From contig SNVD02007056.1 of NCBI GenBank assembly GCA_013180625.2, positions 1 to 64,000 of the forward strand: a DNA stretch of 64,000 nucleotides, in the 5' to 3' direction. Source of the DNA: Boswellia sacra. Lineage: Eukaryota > Streptophyta > Magnoliopsida > Sapindales > Burseraceae. Both the position numbers and the translations under genes were made by a program. Shown here piece after piece: positions 23,263-35,674 of this stretch. Below the pieces are notes generated by a model that saw only the letters and a program-made list of their open reading frames with translations, was not told where the DNA came from and ran no database searches. Positions within the stretch are counted from its first letter, which is position 1. Every line of letters starts with the position of its first letter.

Positions 23263-23639
23263 GTTACATTTGACTTAGGCAAAGGAAGGAGGGTAAGAGC
23301 CTGTTTATTCAAGTTATCTACTGATCAAAAAAACTTTTTTAATGTAAAATAAACTTTTTTAATTTGTAAGAGCTTATAAACGATTAAAAATACGATTTTA
23401 TGTATTTTAAGAAGAGCTTCAAATTGAGGCCATTAGAAAAAATTCTATGTAAGCATTTTCAAAATTGTAAAATATCAAATATACTCTTATCATAATTTCA
23501 AAGATTTACCGTATCCGATCTTTCCAAAATTTTTTATCATAATACTATTTAGAAAAAGGTATTGGGTTTTTTTTTTTAAAATTATTTCTTTTCATAAAAA
23601 ATATACTTCCTTAACTATTTTTTTTTTTTTTTGGGAAAA

Positions 23640-23915
23640 ACCTTACTCTTTATAATATTCATGAGCCCATCATGCAAAATAGATAATAAAAGTCCACAAT
23701 CAAATAACAGAGTTTTGAAACAGCAATTTGGCTTTCAAGCACAATCTCAGGAACCCCAAAACATACAAACAACAAAGAAACTACCTGTATTTTACGAGAT
23801 TCATTCAATCAATTCCTCAACACAGAGGGAGAGAGAGTGCTGCTCCGGGGCTGCTGCTGCTATTTTTGAGGCATTGAACCGATCTTCTTAAAACAATACA
23901 ATCAACCCTTGCTGG
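23640..23915 (+). other. Probable 5' UTR exon of the PHD-finger gene
   Basis: Composition changes from AT-rich repeats to transcript-like sequence with GAGAGAGAGAG, then ends at CTTGCTGG|GTAATTG with a pyrimidine-rich intron start. The next plausible acceptor on this strand is TGATTAGCAG|GATTAAAG at 33740/33741, just before the coding exon, giving an intron of about 9.8 kb. This is inferred from splice-site quality and position only; transcript data would decide it. Confidence 0.5.
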
Positions 23916-26900
23916 GTAATTGTCTTCTCTCTCTTTTTAATCTCTGGGCTGCTCTTTTTGATACTTTCTTTATCTGTTTGTGCGATTTTGTTCCTTTGGG
24001 ATGTTTCTTGTTCAAGTTCGGGCATTGATTAGATACCGGTTTGGATTTAATGTTTATTAAATAGGTCGAAATTAGGATATAATTTTATGAATTCCAGTGC
24101 ATGTAGAACAAATAATGGATTTAATTGATGTTTGTGAAAGATTTACCCCTTTTTCTTTAACTATTTCTACAATTTTAGCATGTTTTTGGCTACGTATTCC
24201 TCTTAGATCTTGAAATAGAATAGGGGGAAGGAATTGGGTTTTACCATGTTATTGGCTTGATAACTTTATTGTATGACATGATTTTGGAATGTGAAATGTG
24301 AGACTTGTATAGTAAAACGTGCAAATTGTAACATTGAATGCCAGCTCTATAAGGAAATTTGATTTGCAGCAAAGAACATACAAATCAAATGTTAGAATTG
24401 TATGGTTAGAAGCCTAATACCTAGATATGTTATTATGGCATTCTTTTTGACAATTTGACGTTTTAAGTAATTCTGCTAAGTGGGTAATATAGCAAATTGC
24501 GGAGTTGAAGGTTGTTAAAAAGTTGTTTCCCATGATATTTCTTGACAAGCATACTGTGCTTCTTAAATGGATGCATAATTGGGAAGTATACTTATTGTTG
24601 GTATCTCATAAATGTGTTTGATACTTCTTGGTGGATATTGTTGGGACTAAATTGAAATCTCTGAACATTATACATTTTTCATTTTGTGAAGGAGTGTGTT
24701 GGTGGTAAGGGTATGTTTTAGTTTGAAATATTACGATCTAAAAGGAAAATAAAGATAATTTAGATTTTATATATTTACTTTGATAATAAAATGAAACCTT
24801 TAATAGAAAGATTAAAGAGATACAAAGAGTGTACCAAAGGTCCACGGGGACATCTAAAACTGCCTCACTGTAGAAAATCATAAGCTATAGAAATTTATAC
24901 CCCATTTGTACCCAAGAGTAGTATACTACCTAAAAAAGAAAGAAAAAAGGAAAGTTAAAACTCAGATTATAGATTAGCAGACAACCTTTTATAGTTAAAG
25001 TTATTGAAGAGAAAGGAATCGACTTGAAACTCATTAGTCATAGAAGCGCAAAGAGAAGCAAAAAAGTTAATTATATCCCTTAGACTTCTACCGCTTCATC
25101 CAGTTTTGGAGTTTCTCTTTTTCCAAATTAGTCGAATTTAGGTTGTTTTTGGGTTTCCAAATGTATAGGATTGACTGAAAATCTTAAGAATAGTTTTGTC
25201 TATTATTTAGGCTTGTCCTCCTTTTGTGGACTGCTTGTCCTCTTTTGCATAGTTTTTATCTCATACAATTTATAGTTTCTTATCAAAAAAAAAAAAAAAT
25301 AAAGGCCAGGATTGCTTACTTCTCCAAAGTTTCGCCTCTTTTCTTTTAGTAAAAGAAAAGATGTTATCTATCAATAAATTTTCAAAACTGATAGGGCTTT
25401 ACTCAGAAAATTTTCACTACTTCACGTAATTTTATCCATATGGATGAAACAATTTTGCAGTATAGGAAAAGATGGTTGCTGATCTATGTACTTCATCTAC
25501 ACAAAACACACAAAGAGGGCAAAAGCTGATATTAGGATATCACTTTTTAGCAACATCAGAGGTGTTGGTCCTTCCCAAGCCTCTAAGCATGACAAGAATT
25601 CGGTTGTGGCTGAATTTGAGCCTTCCACTGTACTAAACTTGTTTAGACTCCTTGGTGGGTTTGTCTTCAGTCAAACTCCTTAGAAATGATTTGCCTGTGA
25701 ATCTACCTCATTCATGCTTTCATATTCTTTTGTCTTCCTTCAATTCATCTAAAGATATGCGTCCAATCAAAGAAATAAGCTCCACGTAGTCTTTAGCTTC
25801 TCTATCAGTCAATGTGTAGTTTCGTTGATAAGTTAGAATGACAATAAGAGTTCTCGATTCAAGTTGTTGCTTACGTGACAAGTTACAGTGGACCTGTTCA
25901 TCCGCCCGCTCATTCTTTAGCTTGATTTCGTTTTACATGTGCATGCTTGGTAGGGTTGTCATGTTTGCTTTTAGATGAACAATTTATGTGAATTAACAAT
26001 TCAGAGGAGCAATTATGTGTGTGGGGTGGAGGGTTGGAAGCAGCAGTGGTGTGTGTATGTGTTGGTGTTTTTTAAAATTCATTGTATAACTGGTAATATA
26101 ATACTGTGCTATGCAATTGATCTACAAAATGGGAACTTTTTAGTTATTTACTTTAAAAAAGAGCAAAATAAATAATATAAAAGATAAATCCCTTGGCCTT
26201 TCTTATATGTTTGTTGAGTCTAGAGTGGGGACTTTTATCAAACCCCACAAACTTGATTGTTAGGAAATTTGTCGATACAAATATCCTATGTGGATGGTGC
26301 CAAAGGGATTTGTACCTAGTCATCATGATTAAAACCAAGAACCTTAACCATTCAACCCAGCCTTTGGTAGAAATTGTTTGATCTGCCTAGAGAAAATAGA
26401 ACAGATGTGGAAGCTTCAATTAAGTTTGTTATTATTTCTTTTGTCGTTGCTTGAAAATAGAAAGCTTACAGTCTCAAACTTTGAAATCAACTTTTAGCTT
26501 TGCGAATAATGGAAACTGGAGTGATTTACAAACATATCATGGCTGAACTTGTAAGTGATGCTAAGATATATAGGAGGTCAGAGAAGAACTGTTTGATTTA
26601 TATTGGTAACAAATCCTTTAGCCTTTCTTATAGCTTCATTGAACTAAACTCTATATCTTTAACAATCATATCCTATAAACTAAGGAGATCAGGCTGTTTT
26701 GGTTCACTGCATTATTGATTTCTTGTGCGTCCATACTTTTCAACTTAGTGAAAGCAAGAGAATATATTAAGTTTTTTCCGTATACTATGAGATGAGGATG
26801 CAAGTAATTAGTCCAGGTTTTTAACAGCTTTATTTTTTATTCTTCTTTTCATGTACCTCTCTTCTTAAATGTCAATATCTTTAACTAAGTTTGAAATTTC

Positions 26901-28117
26901 ATATTTCCCCCATGAATTTAAAATTCATGTTTTCATCTAAGATATCTTTTCAAATTTTATGGAAGTGCTTGTGATATATGAACTATGCTAACATGAAGCA
27001 CTGCTGTCATGTAATCCATTTTTTGTTATATGATATCCTATGTGAACTTGAAATTCATTTTTTCATCTTAGCGTCTACATTAAATTTAATACGGTTGCTG
27101 TATGTACCATTATTACCAGGTAATTTTTTTTTTTTTTTTTAAATGGTACCTTTTTATTCTAAACATATCCTAAAATTTGGTAGGATCTTTACTGGTTATT
27201 GCTTGGATCAGGTCAGGCTGATCAGGTCTGTCAGGTTAAACTGGGCTTAATTATTTTATTTTATTTTTTTAAATTTTAAAGTAGAAAAAAAGAAAAAGAA
27301 AAAGAAAAGAAAACAGGAGACCACCAAACAAACATTTATAATTTCATGACATGTTAACAAAAGGGGATCTAATTTTATGAAATCATAATAACAATAGGAA
27401 CATACACATAAATAAACAAGACACTTTTTTCATTCATTCACATCAACCCAAAGAGCAAAATAAAAATAATCAAAATAACCGAAGCCATCTAGTGTTAGCT
27501 GCAAGGAAGGAAGATTGAGAGAAGCTTGTTGCTTGATTTGCAAACAAGGACGACGTAAAGGATGACACAAACGACAGTGAAGTGAGGCTGACTGAGGACG
27601 TTAACGGTGGTGAAGCAAGGTCTCCCAATGACTTGAATTAGGCGGAGATTGGATTGGAGGAGAGAATTGTGAGGGAAAAATGTTAGGGATTTCAAAGGTT
27701 GGCTAGTGTTTGTTCGATGATAAGCACACTTCAAATTTAATTATTTCAGAATATTCCAGTCTTTTTTTAATTACCCAATCTAATTAGTTGAATGAGTTAA
27801 ATTTAGATTTATCAACAATGTGAAAAGTAAAAAAATTATTCCTCTTGGCTGAGTTTTGTGTGTTTAACGATTATTCACACAATTTTAACATATATAAATT
27901 TTGGTTACTTTATTCAGCCTGTTGTTTTGACATGGAATATAGAATTAGCACCAGGATTAAACTTACTTTTGCGAAATATGGAGGAGAAGAGCTAGGGCTC
28001 TTGGTTCTGAGATTTTCTCTCTCTTTCTCTTTTTTTTTTTTTTTGGTTTTGCCCGCAAGTGATCATTTTGCATATTACTTCGATTGCTAGGTATTTATTC
28101 TGTGTTATACTTTATAC

Positions 28118-28424
28118 TAAAGATAATTTAGGGAAAAAGAAAATGTATTAACTTTATTTCTGAATGAATTTCCGGTACAAGGTACAAGGAGATATATAGG
28201 AGAAAGACAGCTGGTCTGTCATACAAATCTCTCATAAATAAGGAAAGAAAATAATAATCCCTTTGATCAAGGGATGTATAATAAAGACAGCTAATCAACC
28301 AGATTTAGTCAGTGACTAAATCTGTTTATTTCAGCTAATTAATTCCTAAAAATCAGAAAATTAATTCCTAAAAATCAGAATATTGATTCCTAAAAATCAT
28401 AACATTAAATGTAGAATTTCCACA
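28118..28424 (-). repeat. Copia 3' LTR (307 bp)
   Basis: Left LTR on the + strand, starting TAAAGATAATTTAGGG and ending AATTTCCACA. It contains three TTCCTAAAAATCA repeat units where the other LTR has two. Confidence 0.95.
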
Positions 28425-28431
28425 CTCCCCC

Positions 28432-31400
28432 TCAAGCTGGGGAGTAAATGTCAATCATTCCCAGCTTGGATATCAGTAGTTCGAATTTAATTCTTGGAAG
28501 GCCTTTTGTAAGAACATCAGCTATTTGAAGATTGGTTGGAGTATGGTTGAGACTAAGTATGCCACCCTCAATCTTCTCCTTGATAAAATGCCGATCCAGC
28601 TCCACATGCTTAGTTCTATCGTGATGGACTGGATTTTTAGCAATACTTATTGCAGCCATGTTATCACAAAATACCTTCATTAAAGCGTTTGTAATTCTCA
28701 ATTCTTCAAGGATTCTCTTCAGCCACATTCCTTCGCAGATTCCTTGTGCTAAGGCTCGAAATTCTGCTTCAGCACTACTTCTTGCTACCATTGTCTGCTT
28801 TTTACTCCTCCATGTGACTAAATTTCCCCAAACGTAGGTACAATAGCCAGTTGTAGATCTTCTATCAGTTATGCTTCCAGCCCAATCAGCATCAGTGAAA
28901 CCTCAATCTCTTTGGTGGTATTTTTCTTAAAAAAAACCCTTTTCCTGTTGACATTTTGAGATACTTAAGAATTCTATTTACTGCCTCTTGGTGAACTTCT
29001 TTCGGATTATTCATAAACTGACTTACAAAGCTAACAGCGAACCCAATGTCAGGTCTAGTATGGGAGAGGTAAATGAGTTTTCCCACTAGGCGTTGGTACC
29101 CTCCTTTGTCAATGGGTGGACTCTCTTCTTCTAAGCATGCTTTGTAACCAGGTTCCATAGGTGTGTCAGCTGGCTTACACCCTAACATACTTGTCTCCTT
29201 GAGTAGGTCCAAGACATACTTTCGTTGAGAAACAACGATCCTTGCTTTTGATCTAGCTACCTCCATTCCTAGAAAATATTTGAGATATCCTAGGTCTTTA
29301 ATTTCAAATTCTTTAGCGAGTCCCTTCTTTAGATTCTCAATTTCTTCGTGGAAATCTCCGGTAATAATTATATCATCCACATACACAATAGAATAGAAAT
29401 CCTCCCACTTGTAGAGTGTTTGACAAACATGGTATGATCGGCTTGCGCCTGTATGTACCCATGTTGCTTAACTGCTCTTGTGAATATGTCAAACCAAGCC
29501 CTTGGTGATTGTTTGAGTCCATAAAGTGATTTTTGAAGTTTGCACACTTTGTGGACGTTGTTCTTGGTCTCAAATCTAGGTGGAATCTTCATATATACTT
29601 CTTCCTCTAGGTTTCCATTTAAAAGTGCATTCTTGACATCCATCTGATGTAGGGGCCAGTCAAGATTAGCGGCTAGTGAGAGTAGAACACGAACTGTATT
29701 TAACTTAGCAACCGGGGAGAAGGTTTCTTGGTAGTCAATACCGTAAGTTTGAGTAAATCCTTTTGCTACCAATCTGGCTTTATACCGATCTATACTTCCA
29801 TCTGGTTTGTATTTGACGTTGAAGACCCATTTACATCCCATTGGTCGTTTTCCTTGTGGCAATTCAGAGAGTTCCCATGTGCCATTCTTCGTAAGGGCTC
29901 TAATCTCTTCTTCAATAGCTGCCCTCCACTCAAGCCTACCTAGAGCTTTTTGAACATTTCTAGGTATTTCAATAGTAGACATATTAGTAACAAAGGCACA
30001 ATATTGAGAGGACAATCCCTTATATGAAACAAACCGATGTATAGGATGTTGAGTGCAGGATCTTACTCCTTTCCTTAATGCAATAAGGATGCCTAAGTCA
30101 TTATCAGTGTGAAAGTTATGAGTTGTGTTACCTGAAAGTTCTAAACTCGGATTAGTCAAATTGGACTCTTGAGTTTGCTCAGAAAATGTTGGGGACTCCT
30201 CTTTTAGGACCTTTTCCCTCCTTGAATAAACACGTAACTCTTTGTTGGTAGTAGTATGATTGTGGATTTCTGGAGTGAGTGTATTGGGAAACATTTTTGA
30301 ATTTTCCGATGTGAGAATAGGCAGGGTAGGCTCAAATGAGGGTCTATATGGTTCGTAGGATGCCTTTTTTGAAGGAGACTCAGTTTACAACTCATTTTGT
30401 AGACTCGGATTAACCGTTGGAACATTAGTGGCAGGAGTAAAGGTAGGCTCGGGTATTGTGACATTAGGCAGCCAAAAACCACATTCATTTGTGTTTGAGT
30501 TCTCCCCCTGAATGTGGGTTTTATGATAATAGGGTTGATTCTCAAAAAAAGTTACATCCATGGTGATATAGGTTTTCTTGGTAACAGGAGAGTAACATTT
30601 ATACCTTTTTTAAGTGGAGGAATATCCTAGAAACAAACATTTTATGGCTCTAGGATCAAGTTTGCTAGGGTTAGGTTGGTGGTTATGGACAAAAGCAGTG
30701 CACCCGAATATTTTTAGTGGAAGGAAGGAGAGTATTCGAAGCTGAGGATAGGATTGGTAAAGTGTTTGCCATGGTGTTTGAAAATGAATAACTCTAGATG
30801 ACATTCTATTGATGAGATATGTAGCTGTGAGGACGGCCTCCCCCCAAAAATAACTTGGGACATTCATGGTGTACATAATGGGTCGAGCCACCTCCAAGAG
30901 GTGTCTGTTCTTTCGTTCTGCAACCCTATTTTGTTGGGGTGTATTCACGCAAGAACTCTGGTGGATTATACCGTGGGTTGAAAAGTAATCTTCTATGATT
31001 GAATTGAAATAATCTGTGGCATTGTCAGTCCTAAGGATATTGATTTTAGCTTGAAACTGATTTTGGACCATGCTAAAGAAATTTTTCAAGATGATACCTG
31101 CATCTGATTTTTGTCTCATTAAATACACCCACGTCACTCTTGTATGATCATCAATGAAAAAGATAAACCACTTAAATCTAGAAATGTTATTAATGCGAGA
31201 AGGTTCCCAAATATCACTATGAATGATTGAAAAAGGATGAGATGTTTTATAACCTTGGATTGGATAATTGTTTCTCACATGTTTTGAAATTTGACATGTC
31301 TCACATTGAAAGTGTTTGGTGGTTTTATCATTGAATAAACTGGGAAACAACTTTTTCAAATAAAGAAAATTAGGATGTCCTAATCTATAATGCCACAACA

Positions 31401-32973
31401 TAATAGCATTTTCGTTATTGGACAAACCAGGAAATGACACACTACTAGCAGATAGAGTTTGTTCATCAGGATTACTATGAGTCTTGAGAAGATAGAGTCC
31501 ACTACACTCCTTAGCATTGCCAATCGTCCTCCTCGATTCCAAGTCCTGAAATTCACAATGAGTAGAGAAAAATTTAGTAACACAGTTCATATCCCTTGTA
31601 AGTTTACTAATAGACAATAGGCTGCAAGATAATTTGGGAACCAACAGGACAGATTTTAGGGTTAAATTATCGGAAATGACCACTGAACCCATTCCTTCCA
31701 CCTTGGATAGAGACCCATCAACTATTCTCACTATAAAGTCTCCTGAATAAGGTTTGTACGTATGGAAAAGTGAAGCATTACCAGTCATGTGATCCGACGC
31801 ACCAGAGTCTATTATCCAAGAAGTTGAGGTTTCCATATGTGATTTAAAAGCTACTACAGGATTACCTCTTTGCGCCACCAAACTTGTGCTCGCAATAGGA
31901 TCATGTTGAGAGGGCTGTGGTGCTATTGAAGAGGAACTGAACATTTTTTTAAGCAGTTCTATCTGTTCTTTGCTAAACAGATTTGTCTTGGGTGTCGGCT
32001 GTGGCGTTTTTCCGGCTGAGGTAAAACCACGACTTTCTGCTGCTCCCTTTGGCTTCCAATCTGGAGGTTTGCCATGGAGTTTCCAACACTTCTCACGGGT
32101 ATGACCAAGTCGATTGCAGTGATCACACCAAGGTCGTTCACCTCGCTTGTTCATGCGTGGATCATGATTGGATTTCCCATTCGAAGTAAAATTTCTGGAC
32201 ACCAAGGCAGATCCTTCTGAGTTAGATGTGAGAGGAGAAGGATCATTAGATAACATCACCTCACGACGTCCCTCTTCACGTCGTACTTTAGCAAATGCCT
32301 CCTCTGTTGAAGGAAAAGGATCTCGAGCTACCACACGACCACGAACTTCATCAAGATTCCGATTTAGCCCAGCCAGAAAATCATACACCCGTTCACTTTC
32401 GAGCTTGCGCCGTTGTTTAACAATACACTCAGCACAACATGAGTCATCATCATTGAATAGGTCAAGTTCTTGCCATAAATCTTGGAGATCAAAGAAGTAC
32501 TGAGTAACTGAACTTGTACCTTGCTTTAAAGCTTTTAGTTTTAACCGGAGTTCAAATATTTGGGAAGCATTGCCAAGATCTGAATACATTCTGCGGGCTG
32601 CATCCCAGACTTCTTTAGCCGTTTTAAAGAACAAATAGTGGCGACTAATCTTGGGCTCCATGGAGTTGATAAGCCATGCGAGAACAATAGAGTTTTCAGC
32701 CATCCAAATATTGTAGATGGGACTATTTGGTCAGGGAGCAGCAAGCTCACTTGTGATGTAACCAAGTTTGCCTCTACCGCAGATAACAATTTTGACAGAT
32801 TGTGCCCACTGTAGATAGTTTTTTCCATCCAACTTGTGGGCCGTGATATGAAGAGAAGAAAGATCACCACCGGAAAGCGTGGTGATGGAGGAAGAGTGAG
32901 GTGTCTCATGGGACTGGCCAGAAGTTGGGGATTCAGGATTATCTCCTGTCATGGCAGCACCATATTTCACCAT
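28432..32973 (-). pseudogene. Copia gag-pol polyprotein, damaged
   Basis: Order on the - strand: gag from 32973 (HKLDGKNYLQWAQSVKIVIC), zinc knuckle CDHCNRLGHTREKC, protease WIIDSGASDHMTG, integrase (LWHYRLGHPNFLYLKKLF, then HSDIWEPSRI), RT (WVFNVKYKPDGSIDRYKARL, YVDDIIITGDF) and RNase H (ARSSAEAEFRALAQG) ending at 28432. Breaks: in-frame stops at 32731-32733, about 30610 and about 30390. One frameshift lies near 29370-29390 and a compensating one near 28900-28935, close to an A8 run. All domains and most catalytic motifs remain, so the element was active recently on an evolutionary scale. Confidence 0.95.
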
Positions 32974-32999
32974 TTTTGGGAGAAGAAATCAAATTTTCC

Positions 33000-33011
33000 G
33001 CTCTGATACCA
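33000..33011 (-). promoter_or_regulatory. Copia primer binding site (initiator-Met tRNA)
   Basis: On the - strand TGGTATCAGAGC, the standard plant copia primer site, immediately inside the 5' LTR. Confidence 0.93.
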
Positions 33012-33296
33012 TAAAGATAATTTAGGGAAAAAGAAAATGTATTAACTTTATTTTTGGATGAATTTCCAGTACAAGGTACAAGGAAATATATAGGAGAAAG
33101 ACAGCTGGTCTGTCATACAAATCTCCCATAAATGAGGAAAGAAAATAATAATCCCTTTGATCAAGGGATGTATAATAAAGACAGCTAATCAACCAAATTT
33201 AGTCACTGACTAAATCTGTTTATTTCAGCTAATTAATTCCTAAAAATCAGAACATTGATTCCTAAAAATCAGAACATTAAATGTAGAATTTCCACA
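33012..33296 (-). repeat. Copia 5' LTR (285 bp)
   Basis: Right LTR on the + strand; same ends as the left copy. One 22-bp repeat unit shorter. Confidence 0.95.
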
Positions 33297-33836
33297 TATA
33301 CCTACGTTTCTCATGTTTTAATTTTGTTAATAATAGAAACATCATGAGAATAATGTAGATTATCATCATTATAGTTAGAAAAATTATTAGGTTGTACTCT
33401 TGGTGCAGGTTGGAAAAACATCATGGACATTAGTTTGGTCCAGTCATATTACTTGTGAAAGATTTTCTACTCAGTTGCAGTAATTTGAACTGCTGATTTG
33501 TATACTTTGTACTAATGGCTGGCATATCTTTTAGGATTCATGACCACTTTTGATGCGAGATGATAGGTATAATGTTGCATCTATATGATACAATGAGTCT
33601 TCTCCCTTTCGTCCACTCATTATGTAGTTTGTTGGAACAAAAGTATTTAGAGAAAGTGGGGAAGATTTCTTGTCCCTTTTGTTCAGTCATCCTGACCCCT
33701 TGGCTTCTTGTGTTTTTGTTTTATTGTTTATGATTAGCAGGATTAAAGTCAGTCTATGCATGGAAGATTCTTTATTTGGATTTGAATTATATACATAAAG
33801 AGAATATCAGTGGCATCATTTGGAGTTCAGGTGAAA

Positions 33837-35640
33837 ATGCTGATACAGAGTTCTTTTCCTTGTTCAATTGAAGCTGCTCCTTTTCATGTATCTGACCATG
33901 GGAAACAACATTCTGTATGTGATTGGTTGCCTGCTACTGAAACATGGCAGATGTGTACCAAATATGATGAACATTGTCACAGTTGCTGCAGAAAAGCTGT
34001 TTCAGTTGCAGGGGAAAAACAAATTGCTGATTTTTCATTCCCCTTAAATTTCACAAGAAATTCCCAGCATTCAACCGTCTGCACAATGTCTGAAAGCACT
34101 GCACCTAACTTTGTATATCGGCGAAGGAAACTACGTGGGAACTCTGCCATAATTTCTGTGCAGGACCCCTTGAACACGAAGAGAACTGATGATTGCCTTT
34201 CAGTTGTCAGCTCCAATGCTCTTTCAGTGGCGACACAAGAGCAACATACAGTTTCTCAGGCGGAGGATGAAACTGTAGCTGTTGGAACTTCTGTCGTGCT
34301 TCCCAATACTGAGCCATATCTTTTAAGATCTGATTCAGTTCAGGGAGAGCTTATTTCTAATGGAGCACCCAAAAGTAGCAAGGACAAAACGGTAGAGGTT
34401 CACAGCATAAATGACAGTTGCTCATCGTCAAAGTCAAATATGGAACTTGTTTCAGCTTCCCAGAAGACTGACGTGGATGATACTGCTGAGTGTTGCTCCT
34501 CTAGTGTAGGTTTGGAGGACATGGCCAAAGACTTGTCAGAAAAGGAGCTATGTATCTCTATACTGAAAAGTGAGGGGCTGCTTGAAAGATTTTGTCCTAG
34601 CCAAACTTGTGAATCTGCAAAAGGCATGGAGAAGAATAGTAGCAGTAGTAGTAGCTGTTCTCGGTCATGCAAAATTTGCGGTATTTCAGAAACTTCGCTA
34701 CAATTGTTAATATGTGATAATTGTGAAAAAGCATTTCATCTATCTTGTTGCAATCCTCGTATAAAAGCCATTCCAATTGATGAATGGTTTTGCAATTCAT
34801 GTGTGAAAAAGAAGCATAAAATTCTGAAGGAAATGAACATCAGAAAATCACCAAACATTATCAGTGAACTAGGAAGATGCAGAAAATCATCATCTAAAGG
34901 TGACTCCTATCCCATAGAATTGATCTTGAGAGATGCCGAAATGTATAGTAGTGGTGTTCGAGTCGGTAAAGGTTTTCAAGCAGAAGTCCCAGATTGGGTT
35001 GGCCCTTTAAAAAGGTATGTGGTTTCTGTAATCTTCAGATTATTGACTTATGGAAGTAGATATTTGTATGGGACTTATAAGTTCATTAACTTCATTGATT
35101 GTTTTCTAAAAGATGAATATACTGTCCTTATCATGTGAAAAGTCACATATGAAAATATATTTAATGAGGATGATTTTTTCCAAATGAGTGTGTGTTGATA
35201 TATATTGTTTGGAGTCAAGTTTTATTTTCAATGAGGAATGCTCTGGGAATAGAAATTGCAAAGAGGGCATTTTAACAATAATTAGTGTAGTATAGGTTGA
35301 GTTATATAGTCTGTTTGGAAGCATATGGGTCAGAGTAAAAAATGTTTAACATAATTTCTCCCATGGGTTAGCAAGATGCAGAAGAAATTGTTTGTAGCAC
35401 ACATGCCAACTCTGGGGACCTTGGAAAGCCCTTGCACCTCTAACTTGTTTATTTTCTTCCTTGACAATATTAGGCTTATAGGGCTAAGCATTACGGTAGT
35501 GGTTTGTGATTGAGTCACAGTGACTGCCTATTGTGCTGACTGGATTGTAGACCTTCCCAACTGAGGAAGGAATTTAGCTCTTAGCTTTTCGAATAGTGTA
35601 GGTGTCTGGTTAAGTTGGGTCTGCCAAAGTTTGTTTGAAA

Positions 35641-35674
<34 letters not shown>

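Larger units (their letters stand above)
28118..33296 (-). mobile_element. Complete Ty1/copia retrotransposon in antisense to the host gene
   Basis: The 5179-bp element is bounded by the 5-bp direct repeat TATAC (28113-28117 and 33297-33301). LTRs are at 28118-28424 and 33012-33296. On the - strand the primer site TGGTATCAGAGC (33000-33011, complement of initiator-Met tRNA) touches the LTR with no gap. The polypurine tract CTTGAGGGGGAG lies at 28425-28436. The LTRs are nearly identical apart from a few substitutions and one extra 22-bp repeat unit in the left copy, so the insertion is fairly young. The coding region is damaged. Confidence 0.96.
23916..33740 (+). other. Probable 5' UTR intron of the PHD gene, holding a copia element
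   Basis: Apart from the copia element at 28118-33296 it contains no supported gene. Visible features are oligo(A/T) runs (25285-25299, 27124-27141, 28031-28043) and short frames without family resemblance. Confidence 0.45.

Noticed and set aside
27495..27734. Open - strand frame of 79 codons in the leader intron
   Set aside because: No family resemblance and no conserved motif. It is probably part of an old repeat.
33810..33836. GTG at 33810 as start of the PHD-finger protein
   Set aside because: Plant genes rarely start at GTG. An in-frame stop at 33783 and the first in-frame ATG at 33837 make the latter the better start.
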